This document shows positions 44,339 to 53,303 of a stretch of 64,000 nucleotides of DNA, one piece after another. Below the pieces are notes generated by a model. It worked only from the letters and a program-made list of their open reading frames with translations. It was not told where the DNA came from and made no database searches. The stretch is taken from the NCBI RefSeq assembly GCF_002117105.1, contig NZ_CP019343.1, forward strand, positions 558,001 to 622,000. Direction: 5' to 3'. This DNA comes from Oceanicoccus sagamiensis. Its GTDB lineage: Bacteria; Pseudomonadota; Gammaproteobacteria; Pseudomonadales; Dasaniaceae. Made by a program: the position numbers and the translations under genes. Each line of letters starts with the position of its first letter. Within the stretch, counting starts at the first letter, position 1.

Positions 44339-46486
44339 TTACCGGAAGGTTTCACCCGCGGATAGTTTGTCTTCCACAATGTGTGGGCAAACAAAACGCT
44401 CGCCATATTGTGCCGCCAGCTCACCACAACGCGTTTGGAATTTTTCCAGGCCGTAGGTATTAACAAACTGGATAAAACCACCGCTCCAGACAGGTGCACC
44501 AATGCCCATAATAGAACCGACATTACCATCGGCAACCGTTCGTAAAACATTGCTTTGCAGGCACTTAAGCGTTTCAATCACTTGGCGGAATAACAGTCGA
44601 TCCTTGATGTCTTGATCGGACATTTCAACGTCCGACCGATAGAACTGATCAACCAGCTGCGGCCATAGTGTCTTACCACCATCGCTGCTGTAGTCAAAGT
44701 AGCCACCCTTGTGGTGACGGCCACCGCGACCATTCTCAACCGTAAGGAAGTTAATGACTTTACGCAGAGCGTCTTGCTCACCCCACTTGTCCGTTACGCC
44801 CATATCAGCCCAAGTCTCAAACGCCTTGCGCGACAGCTCTTGGCTGACTTCATCGTGAACCGTCAACGGGCCTACCGGCATACCCATCGCCTTGCCCAGA
44901 TTATCCACTCGAACAGGGTAGACGCCTTCTGTCACCATGCGCGCAGCTTCATCAAAGTAAGTGCTAAAGGTACGAGAAGTAAAGAAACCCAGAGAATCGT
45001 TAACGACGATAGGGGTCTTTTTGATTTGCTTGGTGTAATCAAACGCTTTTGCCAGTGCGACATCACTGGTGTTATCACCGCAAATGATTTCAACCAACGG
45101 CATCTTATCAACAGGAGAGAAGAAATGAATGCCAATAAAGTTTTCAGCCTTACTGGACGCCTCGGCTAACTGTGTAATCGGCAAAGTAGATGTATTGGAA
45201 CCCCACACACCGTCCTGCGCCAGGAATTTCTCAGTCGTTTGGGTAATCTTGTTTTTCAGTTCGATGTTCTCGAAAACCGCTTCGATGATCAAATCACAGC
45301 CCTGAAGATCATTGTCATCAGCGGTGGGTTTAATTAAAGCCAGAACCGCCGCTTTCTTTGCTTCACTCATGCGGCCTTTGGCGACGCGTTTTGCCAACAG
45401 ATTTTCTGAATAGGCCTTGCCCTTTTCTGCAGATTGCTCAGAGATATCCTTTAGAATCACTTCAATGCCCGCCATCGCAGACACATAGGCAATGCCCTGC
45501 CCCATCATGCCGGCACCCAATACGCCGACCTTCTTAGTCAACTGTGGCTCAATAGCCTGAGGGCGAGAAGCGCCGCCATTGACCTTGTTCATCTGAAAGA
45601 AAAAGGTATTGATCATATTTTTGGCTTCAGGTGTCACCGCCAAATACGCCAGCCCGCGACTCTCGATGGTCATAGCAGCATCAAAATCAAGACGCGCCGC
45701 TTCAACCGCACAGTCCAGAATCTGTTCTGGCGCAGGCAGTAATCCGCGTGTTTTCTTCGCCAGCATGGCCGGGGCGGCCATGATTACCTGAGCCAGTTTT
45801 GGTGAGTTGGCAGCGCCACCAGGTATCTTGAAGCCCTTAACATCCCAAGGTTGTACCGACGCGGCTTGATTGCCTTTTTGTTCCAGAATATAAGCCTTGG
45901 CACTGGGGATAAGCGCCTCTAATGAATCGACCATTTCATGGATCATGCCAGCTTTAAGTGCTTTCTCGGGCGTCACTTTTTTACCTTCCAGCAGGAATGG
46001 CAGAGCATTTTGTAGACCCAACAGATTCACCATGCGCACCACGCCACCGCCACCGGGTAACAAACCCAGGCTAACCTCTGGCAGACCGAGCTGTACCGAT
46101 TTATGGTTGTAAGCAATGCGGTAGTGAGTTGCCAAACAAATTTCAAAACCACCGCCCAGCGCCGCGCCATTAATGGCCGACACAACCGGTACCGGTAATT
46201 TTTCCAGGCGGCGAAAATCCGCTTTCATAGCTTCGATGGAATTAAAGAAGTCTTGCGTCTGCGCAGGCGTTGTCGCCAACAGACTGTTCAGATCCCCCCC
46301 CGCAAAAAAAGTTTTCTTGGCTGAAGCCAATACAACACCCGTTAAACCTTGTTCTTTTTCTAACCTCTCCACCGTCGCTTTCATTACGGGATTAAATTCG
46401 GCACTCATCGAGTTAACCGGGCCCGTCATATCCATGGTGACGGTGACTATGCCGTCAGCATCTTTTTCATACTGGAATATACTCAT
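44339..46486 (-). CDS. bifunctional enoyl-CoA hydratase/3-hydroxyacyl-CoA dehydrogenase (FadJ/FadB-like)
   Basis: A 715-residue multifunctional beta-oxidation enzyme. The N-terminal crotonase domain (about 1-190) has NGAALGGGFEICLATHYRI and LPEVSLGLLPGGGG. The central NAD-binding domain starts near 328 (KKVGVLGAGMMGQGIA), with HFFSPVDKMPLVEII and NDSLGFFTSR, and a C-terminal helical dimerisation domain follows. It catalyses hydration of enoyl-CoA and oxidation of 3-hydroxyacyl-CoA. It follows a thiolase in a minus-strand operon that starts with receptor 4 and a Tat flavoprotein, giving a full lower beta-oxidation spiral together with the thiolase. Confidence 0.92.
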   Translation of the reverse strand: MSIFQYEKDADGIVTVTMDMTGPVNSMSAEFNPVMKATVERLEKEQGLTGVVLASAKKTFFAGGDLNSLLATTPAQTQDFFNSIEAMKADFRRLEKLPVPVVSAINGAALGGGFEICLATHYRIAYNHKSVQLGLPEVSLGLLPGGGGVVRMVNLLGLQNALPFLLEGKKVTPEKALKAGMIHEMVDSLEALIPSAKAYILEQKGNQAASVQPWDVKGFKIPGGAANSPKLAQVIMAAPAMLAKKTRGLLPAPEQILDCAVEAARLDFDAAMTIESRGLAYLAVTPEAKNMINTFFFQMNKVNGGASRPQAIEPQLTKKVGVLGAGMMGQGIAYVSAMAGIEVILKDISEQSAEKGKAYSENLLAKRVAKGRMSEAKKAAVLALIKPTADDNDLQGCDLIIEAVFENIELKNKITQTTEKFLAQDGVWGSNTSTLPITQLAEASSKAENFIGIHFFSPVDKMPLVEIICGDNTSDVALAKAFDYTKQIKKTPIVVNDSLGFFTSRTFSTYFDEAARMVTEGVYPVRVDNLGKAMGMPVGPLTVHDEVSQELSRKAFETWADMGVTDKWGEQDALRKVINFLTVENGRGGRHHKGGYFDYSSDGGKTLWPQLVDQFYRSDVEMSDQDIKDRLLFRQVIETLKCLQSNVLRTVADGNVGSIMGIGAPVWSGGFIQFVNTYGLEKFQTRCGELAAQYGERFVCPHIVEDKLSAGETFR

Positions 46487-46511
46487 GTCTTTTCCTGAAT
46501 TCTGTTGTTAA

Positions 46512-46540
46512 TCTCGATCACTCTCGATCACTCTCGATAG
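46512..46540. repeat. short tandem repeat CTCGATCACT
   Basis: CTCGATCACT occurs twice in tandem and is followed by CTCGATAGAT, just upstream of the FadJ-like gene. A microrepeat without clear function. Confidence 0.5.
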
Positions 46541-46563
46541 ATAGTAAATAGCTGCTTTTACGC

Positions 46564-47772
46564 TTACACACGCTCAATGATGGTAGAGATACCCATACCA
46601 CCGCCGACACATAAAGACAGCATGGCGCGCTTTAAACCACGGCGCTCAAGCTCATCGAGCATGATGCTGACGAGCATCGCACCGGTGGCACCCAGCGGGT
46701 GACCCATGGCAATGGAACCGCCGTTAACGTTGGTCACTTCATGGCTGATGTCGAGATCTTTCATATAGCGCATGGCCACTGAGGCAAAGGCTTCGTTGAT
46801 TTCCCAGAGGTCGATATCAGAGGTTTTCAGACCGGCTTTATCGAGGGCTTTTTGGGCTGCAGGGCCAGGGCCTGTCAACATGATGATGGGGCAGCGGGCC
46901 AGTACGGCCGTTGCCACAATACGACCACGAGGTGTCAGGCCCAGATCTTTTCCGGCTTTTTCGCTGCCGATAAGCACCGCCGAAGCACCGTCGACAATAC
47001 CCGATGAGTTACCCGGCGTATGAACATGGGTGACTCTTTCCAACGAGTTGTACTTGCGCAAGATAACGTCGTCAAAACCAACACTGCCTATCATTTCAAA
47101 CGAGGCTTTCAAATTGCCCAATCCTTCCATGCTGGTGTCAGGCTTAATAAAGTCGTCCCTGGCCAAAATGGTCAAGCCATTCTTATCCAGGACTGGCAAG
47201 ACTGACCTGTCGAAGTAACCATTATCACGGGCGTAGCTAGCACGTTGCTGCGACGCCAGAGCGAAGGCATCCACATCTTCACGGCTGTAGCCGTCCAGGT
47301 TGGCGATAACATCGGCGCCAATCCCCTGAGGCACAAAACCCGTCTTCAATTGAAAAGCCGCGTCACCAGCCATCGCTCCACCGTTGGAGCCCATAGGCAC
47401 ACGGGACATACATTCAACACCGCCGGCTACGACCAAATCTTCCCAGCCTGATGCCACTTTTTGCGCGGCAATATTGACCGCCTCAAGACCTGAAGCGCAA
47501 AAGCGATCCAGCTGCACTCCGGCAACAGACTCATCCCAGTCGGCATTCTGGACGATCATCTTGGCGACATCGGAGCCCTGCTCACCCACCGGTGTCACAC
47601 AGCCCATCACCACATCATCCACGTAGGATGTGTCCAAGTCATGGCGGGCCTGCAGGCCTTTTAATAAGCCAGCGCCCAAGTCAATCGGTTTGACTTGGTG
47701 CAAGCTGCCGTCTTTTTTACCCTTGCTGCGAGGGGTACGTACGGCGTCGTAGATATAAGCGTGATGAGTCAT
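46564..47772 (-). CDS. acetyl-CoA C-acyltransferase (thiolase)
   Basis: A 402-residue thiolase with the complete active site: nucleophile Cys in [12 protein letters not shown] (about 91), His in [10 protein letters not shown] and the second Cys in LCVGGGMG. This contrasts with the two thiolase-like proteins elsewhere in the window that lack the nucleophile. It cleaves 3-ketoacyl-CoA with CoA. 56 bp after the Tat flavoprotein and 77 bp before the FadJ-like gene, it is the thiolytic step of that operon. Confidence 0.92.
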   Translation of the reverse strand: MTHHAYIYDAVRTPRSKGKKDGSLHQVKPIDLGAGLLKGLQARHDLDTSYVDDVVMGCVTPVGEQGSDVAKMIVQNADWDESVAGVQLDRFCASGLEAVNIAAQKVASGWEDLVVAGGVECMSRVPMGSNGGAMAGDAAFQLKTGFVPQGIGADVIANLDGYSREDVDAFALASQQRASYARDNGYFDRSVLPVLDKNGLTILARDDFIKPDTSMEGLGNLKASFEMIGSVGFDDVILRKYNSLERVTHVHTPGNSSGIVDGASAVLIGSEKAGKDLGLTPRGRIVATAVLARCPIIMLTGPGPAAQKALDKAGLKTSDIDLWEINEAFASVAMRYMKDLDISHEVTNVNGGSIAMGHPLGATGAMLVSIMLDELERRGLKRAMLSLCVGGGMGISTIIERV

Positions 47773-47828
47773 CGTATGCCTTTTCTTTAATGGTTAGAGA
47801 TGCCTTTTACTAACTAAAACACCGGGAA

Positions 47829-49811
47829 TTATGCTGGGGAGTGGCTTGTTTGTTCTTCAACGGCGCGCCAGGCGGCGTCCCAGGCTGCATCCATAAAGGC
47901 CCTGGCTTCGGAGTCGGAATTGGCGATGGATATTCGGCCAAACTGTGCCCGACCGATCTCATGGGGCGCCTTGCCCTCCGGCCATTCTGGATCATCAAGC
48001 GCCAGATACTGATAGGCATAACCATGTGAGATCCTGTTGACGGTAATGGCTTTGATATCAGTCTCTTGATTGAAACCCAGGGGCCCCAGTGTTGCCTGTA
48101 ACTGGTCGCGAATCTGCTTCTCATAGTCTGCAAAGCTTGTTGCATAGATCTTGTGGCGCCCGACCCGGAGCAAGTCTCGCCCTTTCACCCCCTTCTGCGA
48201 AATGGATATCGGGGATGACATCATAAATACCGCCATGGGGTCTTCAGGTTTACTCGGTGGTTGGTAACCGCCAACAGACATTGTGGGCGCCGTACTGATT
48301 ATCTGAAAGGGGTCTTGCGGACACTGGATCATCGATGTCCCTAGCTTCGAAAACGCTTGCCCGTTCTCCAACAACACATTGGCATAGACAAACGGGACCT
48401 TAACACCGTACTTGAGGGCTTCTTTCTGGGCTTCAGGCAACTCTGGACACAGGTGAGGTATTAGGCCGTTGTAACAGGCTAGTACGCAATGACTGGCTGA
48501 GATTCGCAGCGGCTCGCCCTCCTTGACATAATCAATGTGCACCTTGTTGTCTGGTTTTTCGCGTACGCCAACAACGGTGCTGTTAAGCCTGATGCGGGTA
48601 TTGTTATCGGCTTTATCCAAGGCTTGGTAGTTAAACCGGGATATAGCAACGTCCTCGACGCCCTTCATGTTAGGGGCAACCGCAGGAATCAGCTGTTTGA
48701 CCAGCATCCGGGCAATGGACGCATTGCCATCCGGAAACATCCGCACATCCAAAAGACTTTCGGAAAACTGCACACTCAAAGAGTCCACCAGACCGCCTAA
48801 CCAACCCATGGCGCGCAACCCGGCTGCGCCTGAAACGATGGCCTCAAGTACGGACAGGTTCCAACCCGACAGGCCTTTATAGACCATGAGCCAAGCGCTA
48901 AAGAGTGGCAATGTGCCCTCCTCCAGACCCACTCGCTCCACCAGAAATTGGTTGTAGCTTACCGAGCTGGCATAGTCGTACTTCTCACTCAGCGACAACT
49001 CTGCCAAATAGTCTCGTTCGCCGCCGACAAAGTCGATCAGTTTGTCTTGCTCAGACTCAGCTAATGGGAGCCCTCGAATGGCTTCGACATAGCCTTCAGC
49101 CCCATGCAGCATCTTTACCCAGTTCCCATTGCGTACCACATGGCCGTTGGCGCCAGGTAATGCCATCGAGTTTTGCGCGTCATAATTGCCACCCATGGCA
49201 TAGTCATTGGGCGTGTTTTCCCTGATCCCGTCCAGCACGTCCTTGGTCAGTCCAAGTCCGTTCAGCAAGGCAGCAGAAGACTGGCTGTAGCTAGTGTAAT
49301 TTTCGATATTCTGTGCGCCGCCTAAACTCAGAACCATCCTGCCGTCGTGATGAAACTCATTGCGCTTGGCATGGCCGCCGAAGTCGTCATGATTATCCAG
49401 AATCAGTATTCGCGCCTCAGGCCCCATCTTTTCCCGGTAGTACCACGCCGCAGCCAGGCCGCTCATCCCCGCGCCAACCACCACCAGGTCATAGTGTTCA
49501 TCCAGTGTCTGGTATTGCGCAGGCTTTTGCCCCTTCCAAGCCAGAGCGTGAGCGACTTCATAGGAGCCTTTATGACTGCCACGCATTCCCGTCAGGGTCG
49601 GCGGGTAGTACTGATCAATACCCGGGGGGCTAAATGGCATCGGGGCCTGTGTCGTAACCAGCGCTGACGGTCCCTTATCAGCACCGCAAGCCTGGAGCAT
49701 CAAGCCACCAGTGCCTATCGCTACGCCGTTGATAAAGTCACGCCGAGTGATGCTTTTGCTGATTTTCCCTGCCGACTGGATTGACTCTGAGCCACGTTTT
49801 TTTCTTGTCAC
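47829..49811 (-). CDS. Tat-exported FAD oxidoreductase, spermidine-dehydrogenase-like (2)
   Basis: About 660 residues from a GTG at 49811, which has TTGGAGG six bases upstream; the frame is open to 49838. SITRRDFINGVAIG is a twin-arginine signal followed by LMLQAC, a lipobox, so this paralogue is probably a Tat-exported lipoprotein, unlike the other two. Conserved blocks: YYPPTLTGMRGSHKGSYEVAH, VVGAGMSGLAAA, HDDFGGHAKRNEF and GRISIANSDSEARAF. It lies 71 bp after receptor 4 and before a thiolase. This suggests that the compound imported by the receptor is first oxidised in the periplasm and then enters beta-oxidation. Confidence 0.75.
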   Translation of the reverse strand: MTRKKRGSESIQSAGKISKSITRRDFINGVAIGTGGLMLQACGADKGPSALVTTQAPMPFSPPGIDQYYPPTLTGMRGSHKGSYEVAHALAWKGQKPAQYQTLDEHYDLVVVGAGMSGLAAAWYYREKMGPEARILILDNHDDFGGHAKRNEFHHDGRMVLSLGGAQNIENYTSYSQSSAALLNGLGLTKDVLDGIRENTPNDYAMGGNYDAQNSMALPGANGHVVRNGNWVKMLHGAEGYVEAIRGLPLAESEQDKLIDFVGGERDYLAELSLSEKYDYASSVSYNQFLVERVGLEEGTLPLFSAWLMVYKGLSGWNLSVLEAIVSGAAGLRAMGWLGGLVDSLSVQFSESLLDVRMFPDGNASIARMLVKQLIPAVAPNMKGVEDVAISRFNYQALDKADNNTRIRLNSTVVGVREKPDNKVHIDYVKEGEPLRISASHCVLACYNGLIPHLCPELPEAQKEALKYGVKVPFVYANVLLENGQAFSKLGTSMIQCPQDPFQIISTAPTMSVGGYQPPSKPEDPMAVFMMSSPISISQKGVKGRDLLRVGRHKIYATSFADYEKQIRDQLQATLGPLGFNQETDIKAITVNRISHGYAYQYLALDDPEWPEGKAPHEIGRAQFGRISIANSDSEARAFMDAAWDAAWRAVEEQTSHSPA

Positions 49812-49882
49812 TGAAAGCCTCCAAATCGGCACTGACATTGACCCGGTTTTGGGTCCTATTAAATAAGGGGAGAGCCCGCCCG

Positions 49883-52414
49883 CTAAAAGTTATAGCGCAA
49901 CGATACTCCCCAGGTTCTCGGCATACCGGCATAACGCATCGTAGTGTCTGTCTGCGTCTGCACGCTGTTCCAATAGTACTCGTCAGTCAAATTCCGTCCC
50001 CACAGGGTGGCTTGCCAGTCGGAACTTGCGCTTGGCGAGACTAAGAAACTGGCTCCTACCAGCGTGTAAGAGTCAACGGCGAAAACAGGGTTACCTTCAA
50101 AATCAGCTTGCTGATCATCAGAGTAAGACGCATCAATGGTAAACCTTCCGATCAGTTGATCCGTGATATCAAAACCGTAGCTCATAAGACCAAACGCTTG
50201 AATTTCAGGAGAATACTCAAACTCGGAACCGGCAAAGTCGGTAGGCTCCGCGAACTTGTTGTAACCGACATATTCATTGATCTGCGTATCCAGATAGGAG
50301 ATACCGAATTGAGTCACCAGGTTATCTGTGGCCTGCCAGGTTAGATCCACTTCAGCGCCCATCACCTCTGAATCAGGAACATTGACCAGTCGGGTCAAGG
50401 TGTTGAAGATCGGATCTTCTACTTCGCCGAAAACTTGCTTGTCCTCGTAGTCGTAGTAATACACAGACGTATTTAACTGCACAGTCCCTTCCGCCATCGA
50501 GGATTTCAGCCCGACTTCATAGGCATCCACTTGTTCCTGTGTCACGGGGTCGTACTGGCTGGCTACGTTTGCTGACAAAGAGGGAAATGCGCCAGATTTA
50601 TAACCCCGGGAATAACTTACATAGAGCAAGTGATCATCAGACAGATTCCAGTCTAGCGCTATGCGGCCCGACCAATTGTCTTCATCCAAATTTTTCTTAA
50701 CCACTTCAACGGGCTGGGGAAAAGGACCTTCACCCGCAGCGAATTCATTGGTAAGGCAGCCACCATTTGGAATGGCAAGCTGAAACGCGACATTCCATAC
50801 CGCCAGGATATTGCCATCACCGTTAAGATCTCTTGAACAGCCCTCAAAGTCTGCCTCATCTTCCGTATATCTCAGGCCGGTTGTCAGTGTAAAAGCCTCA
50901 CTTAGCTCCCACTCCACCTGCCCAAATATTGCCCGGGTGTCGGTATCAATATTGGCAAAATTTTGCCAATCTCTGAAACCGCCAATAAACTCGTCAAAGT
51001 CAGCCTGTGGCAAAAAGACACCGGCATCAGCATAACCGGTTAGCGTTTGAAATTTCAGCCCTTCGAGGACCGAAGTCTGGCCAGCCCATGGATTGGAGCG
51101 GTCCTCCGTTTCATCAGAAGATATAAAGACACCGGCAATAAACTTCAGCTGATCATATTCACCGGTGATACGAAACTCCTGTGAGAATGATTCGATCGAT
51201 CCTTCGTCGTTAAAGACCACAACTTCATACTCAGTCCCGTCGCGATCATAGAAATCATCGCGCTCAAAGTCGGCGTAGCCGGTAAGGGAGGTAAGGGTCA
51301 GTGTGTCAGAAAGGCTCCAATCAAATCTTAGGGATAAAGACAGCATGTCATTATCCTGGGTAAACTTGTTGGGTCTGGGTGTAGCCGTTGAACCAGGCCA
51401 AGAATCTGAACTCTCGTAAGAGGTGCCATAGATAGCATTAAAAACGGGTATCCAGCCGGCACCCGGCCCAGTATTGGGTTGATCTGCCGTAGCCCAATCT
51501 GCATCTTGGTTGTCCGGGTTGGTCAGTATGGCGTCCTGAAGACCTGGCACGACAAATATACTGGCCTCAGGGCTGGTTCCTACCTCCGGGTTATAATTGA
51601 TTGCCTGGCCCGCCTGTCCGTCGGATTTATCTTCCCACCAACTGGCAGAAAACTGTGCTGAAAGCGTTTCGCTTGGCTCCCATAGCAGCGCAAGCCTGGC
51701 AGCGCTACGATCAACCTCGCCCAGTTCTGCATCGCGGGACACACTCTTCTGCCACCCTTCGTCTGAACCCTGTGTCTTGAAAGCAATTCTGCCACTCACA
51801 GTGTCGGTGATTCCACCATTCACAAAACCCTCAAGCCCCCAGGAATCAAACTCTCCATACTCAACTTCAATCGAGCCTTCGAATTCATCCGTTGGCTTAT
51901 TGGTGATGTAGTTGATCAGGCCACCCGTTGTATTTCGGCCGTAGAGAGTCCCTTGAGGACCTTTCAAAATTTCGACCCGATCGAAGTCAAAGTTCAAGCC
52001 CTTGGACATCACCGGGTAGGCATAGGACACTTCGTCGATGTAAACACCTACCGGAGAGGTAGAGGACATATTAGGCGTATTAAAGCCAATCCCGCGCATC
52101 GTATAGATAGGGGTGCCACCGCTGGACGTGGCCATAGTCAGTCCGGGCACGATCTGCACCAGATCTCGGGTGTCATTAATACCCAATGTGTCAAGATCAT
52201 CGCCACGAAAGGCTGAAATTGCCATACCGATATCGTTGACCGACTGCTCCCTTTTTTGAGCGGTTACGATGACTTCCTCAAGTATTTGCGCGCTGGAAAA
52301 TGTGCTGGCAAAGGTTGAAATCCCGGCTGCGAATATAGCCTTATACAGTCGATGACGCTGACGTCTCTGACGTGCCTCTAGTGTCAGCTGTGGCAATCTA
52401 CGGATGTTGTTCAT
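49883..52414 (-). CDS. TonB-dependent outer-membrane receptor 4
   Basis: About 843 residues from the ATG at 52414, which has GGAGAAG seven bases upstream; the frame extends to 52468. A long N-region, a signal peptide ending FSSAQ, TonB box LEEVIVTAQKR, plug (VEILKGPQGTLYGRNTTGGLI) and a barrel ending in Phe (SLRYNF). It is the first gene of an operon with the Tat flavoprotein, thiolase and FadJ-like enzyme. An AGTATACC/GGTATACT operator lies 66 bp upstream. Likely the importer for that operon's substrate. Confidence 0.9.
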   Translation of the reverse strand: MNNIRRLPQLTLEARQRRQRHRLYKAIFAAGISTFASTFSSAQILEEVIVTAQKREQSVNDIGMAISAFRGDDLDTLGINDTRDLVQIVPGLTMATSSGGTPIYTMRGIGFNTPNMSSTSPVGVYIDEVSYAYPVMSKGLNFDFDRVEILKGPQGTLYGRNTTGGLINYITNKPTDEFEGSIEVEYGEFDSWGLEGFVNGGITDTVSGRIAFKTQGSDEGWQKSVSRDAELGEVDRSAARLALLWEPSETLSAQFSASWWEDKSDGQAGQAINYNPEVGTSPEASIFVVPGLQDAILTNPDNQDADWATADQPNTGPGAGWIPVFNAIYGTSYESSDSWPGSTATPRPNKFTQDNDMLSLSLRFDWSLSDTLTLTSLTGYADFERDDFYDRDGTEYEVVVFNDEGSIESFSQEFRITGEYDQLKFIAGVFISSDETEDRSNPWAGQTSVLEGLKFQTLTGYADAGVFLPQADFDEFIGGFRDWQNFANIDTDTRAIFGQVEWELSEAFTLTTGLRYTEDEADFEGCSRDLNGDGNILAVWNVAFQLAIPNGGCLTNEFAAGEGPFPQPVEVVKKNLDEDNWSGRIALDWNLSDDHLLYVSYSRGYKSGAFPSLSANVASQYDPVTQEQVDAYEVGLKSSMAEGTVQLNTSVYYYDYEDKQVFGEVEDPIFNTLTRLVNVPDSEVMGAEVDLTWQATDNLVTQFGISYLDTQINEYVGYNKFAEPTDFAGSEFEYSPEIQAFGLMSYGFDITDQLIGRFTIDASYSDDQQADFEGNPVFAVDSYTLVGASFLVSPSASSDWQATLWGRNLTDEYYWNSVQTQTDTTMRYAGMPRTWGVSLRYNF

Positions 52415-52479
52415 ATTATCTTCTCCAGGTGGAAAGCGTGGCTTGAGCAATGCCTGCCTATGAGGCATAACTATAATTT

Positions 52480-52507
52480 AGTATACCTTTTATTATATTG
52501 GTATACT
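52480..52507. promoter_or_regulatory. AGTATACC-N12-GGTATACT operator upstream of receptor 4
   Basis: A perfect inverted repeat: AGTATACC (52480), 12 AT-only bases, GGTATACT (52500). This is the most symmetrical example of the recurrent box and suggests that the full operator is a pair of 8-bp boxes about two helical turns apart. Confidence 0.65.
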
Positions 52508-52579
52508 AAATAAAATCAACAGCTAATATAGCCGTGTGTAGAGACTCGAATTTTAATCGGTATCGCGCTACTCCCCCGG

Positions 52580-52833
52580 CTCGGTAGCCGGTGCTTATCC
52601 CGATCGGTCGCCCGGCTTGGTGGTGTTTCCAGCTGCTGCGGAACTCGACCATTTTTGCTGCGCAAAAATGGGGCTCACAAATTACATCGTAATTTGGACG
52701 ACCTTTAGGTCGCCCGTAGGGTGAAAATATGCCTTAGCATATTTGAATCAAACAGTCCTCGCTAAAAACGCTGGAAACACCACCAAGCCTAAAAGCGCGC
52801 CCTGACTGATCGGGATAAGCACCGGCTACCGAG
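52580..52833 (+). repeat. 254-bp nested inverted-repeat element S1
   Basis: Outer arms of 26 bp (52580-52605 and 52808-52833) are perfectly complementary. Inner arms of 18 bp (52616-52633 and 52770-52787) are also perfect. Between them lie four small hairpins: CATTTTTGC/GCAAAAATG, CAAATTAC/GTAATTTG, CGACCT/AGGTCG and AATATGC/GCATATT, with a GGGTGAA linker. No reading frame. It could fold as a multi-branched structure in RNA or single-stranded DNA. Confidence 0.75.
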
Positions 52834-52959
52834 CCTGACTTCTGCTTGTTAAACAGGTTTTGGAAAAGGCCGTGAAATAAAAAAACAAAAGAGTCTTTTG
52901 ATAGTGCTGTTGAAAGGTTTTATATTCCGCGGAATCTCTATCAGTGTGAGAAGGTAGGT

Positions 52960-53215
52960 CCAGCAGCGGTGTTGCCCTTATGCCCAATCAGACCACGTTT
53001 TTAGCTTGCCAGGGTGACTGACGGGGTTGGGCGAGGACTGTCCGAGTCCCAAAAATTGCACCGCAATTTCCGATGGCGAAGCCACCCGCAGGGTAAGAAC
53101 ACGCCTTAGCGTGTTCTTATCGGTTTTTTTGCAAAGCAAAAAAATGGTCGAGTTCCGCAGCCGTCAGTCACCCTGGCAAGTGAGTGGTCGGGCATAAGGG
53201 CAACACCGCTGCTGG
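52960..53215 (-). repeat. 256-bp nested inverted-repeat element S2, opposite orientation
   Basis: Outer arms of 26 bp (52960-52985, 53190-53215) and inner arms of 20 bp (53005-53024, 53161-53180), both perfect. The reverse complement shares CTGCGGAACTCGACCATTTTT and ACAGTCCTCGC with S1. The internal hairpins keep their shape but differ in sequence (GAACACGC-TAAG-GCGTGTTC against AAATATGC-TAAG-GCATATTT in S1; AAATTGC-GGT-GCAATTT against AAATTAC-GAT-GTAATTT). The unequal gaps between outer and inner arms are mirrored between S1 and S2, as expected for the opposite orientation. S1, S2 and their spacer fill the gene-free 52.5-53.3 kb. Confidence 0.75.
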
Positions 53216-53303
53216 GCCGGGTAACAATGCAACCCTTGATGCCAGCGAGTCAGAATTTATCCCGGACAGCAATGCGCGCGGGTCAGGTTGCCATCAATCT
53301 ATA

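Noticed and set aside
52580-53215. S1/S2 as integron attC sites or a CRISPR array
   Set aside because: attC arms are imperfect and shorter, with GTTRRRY core sites, which I do not see, and no integrase is nearby. There are no regularly spaced identical repeats as in CRISPR.
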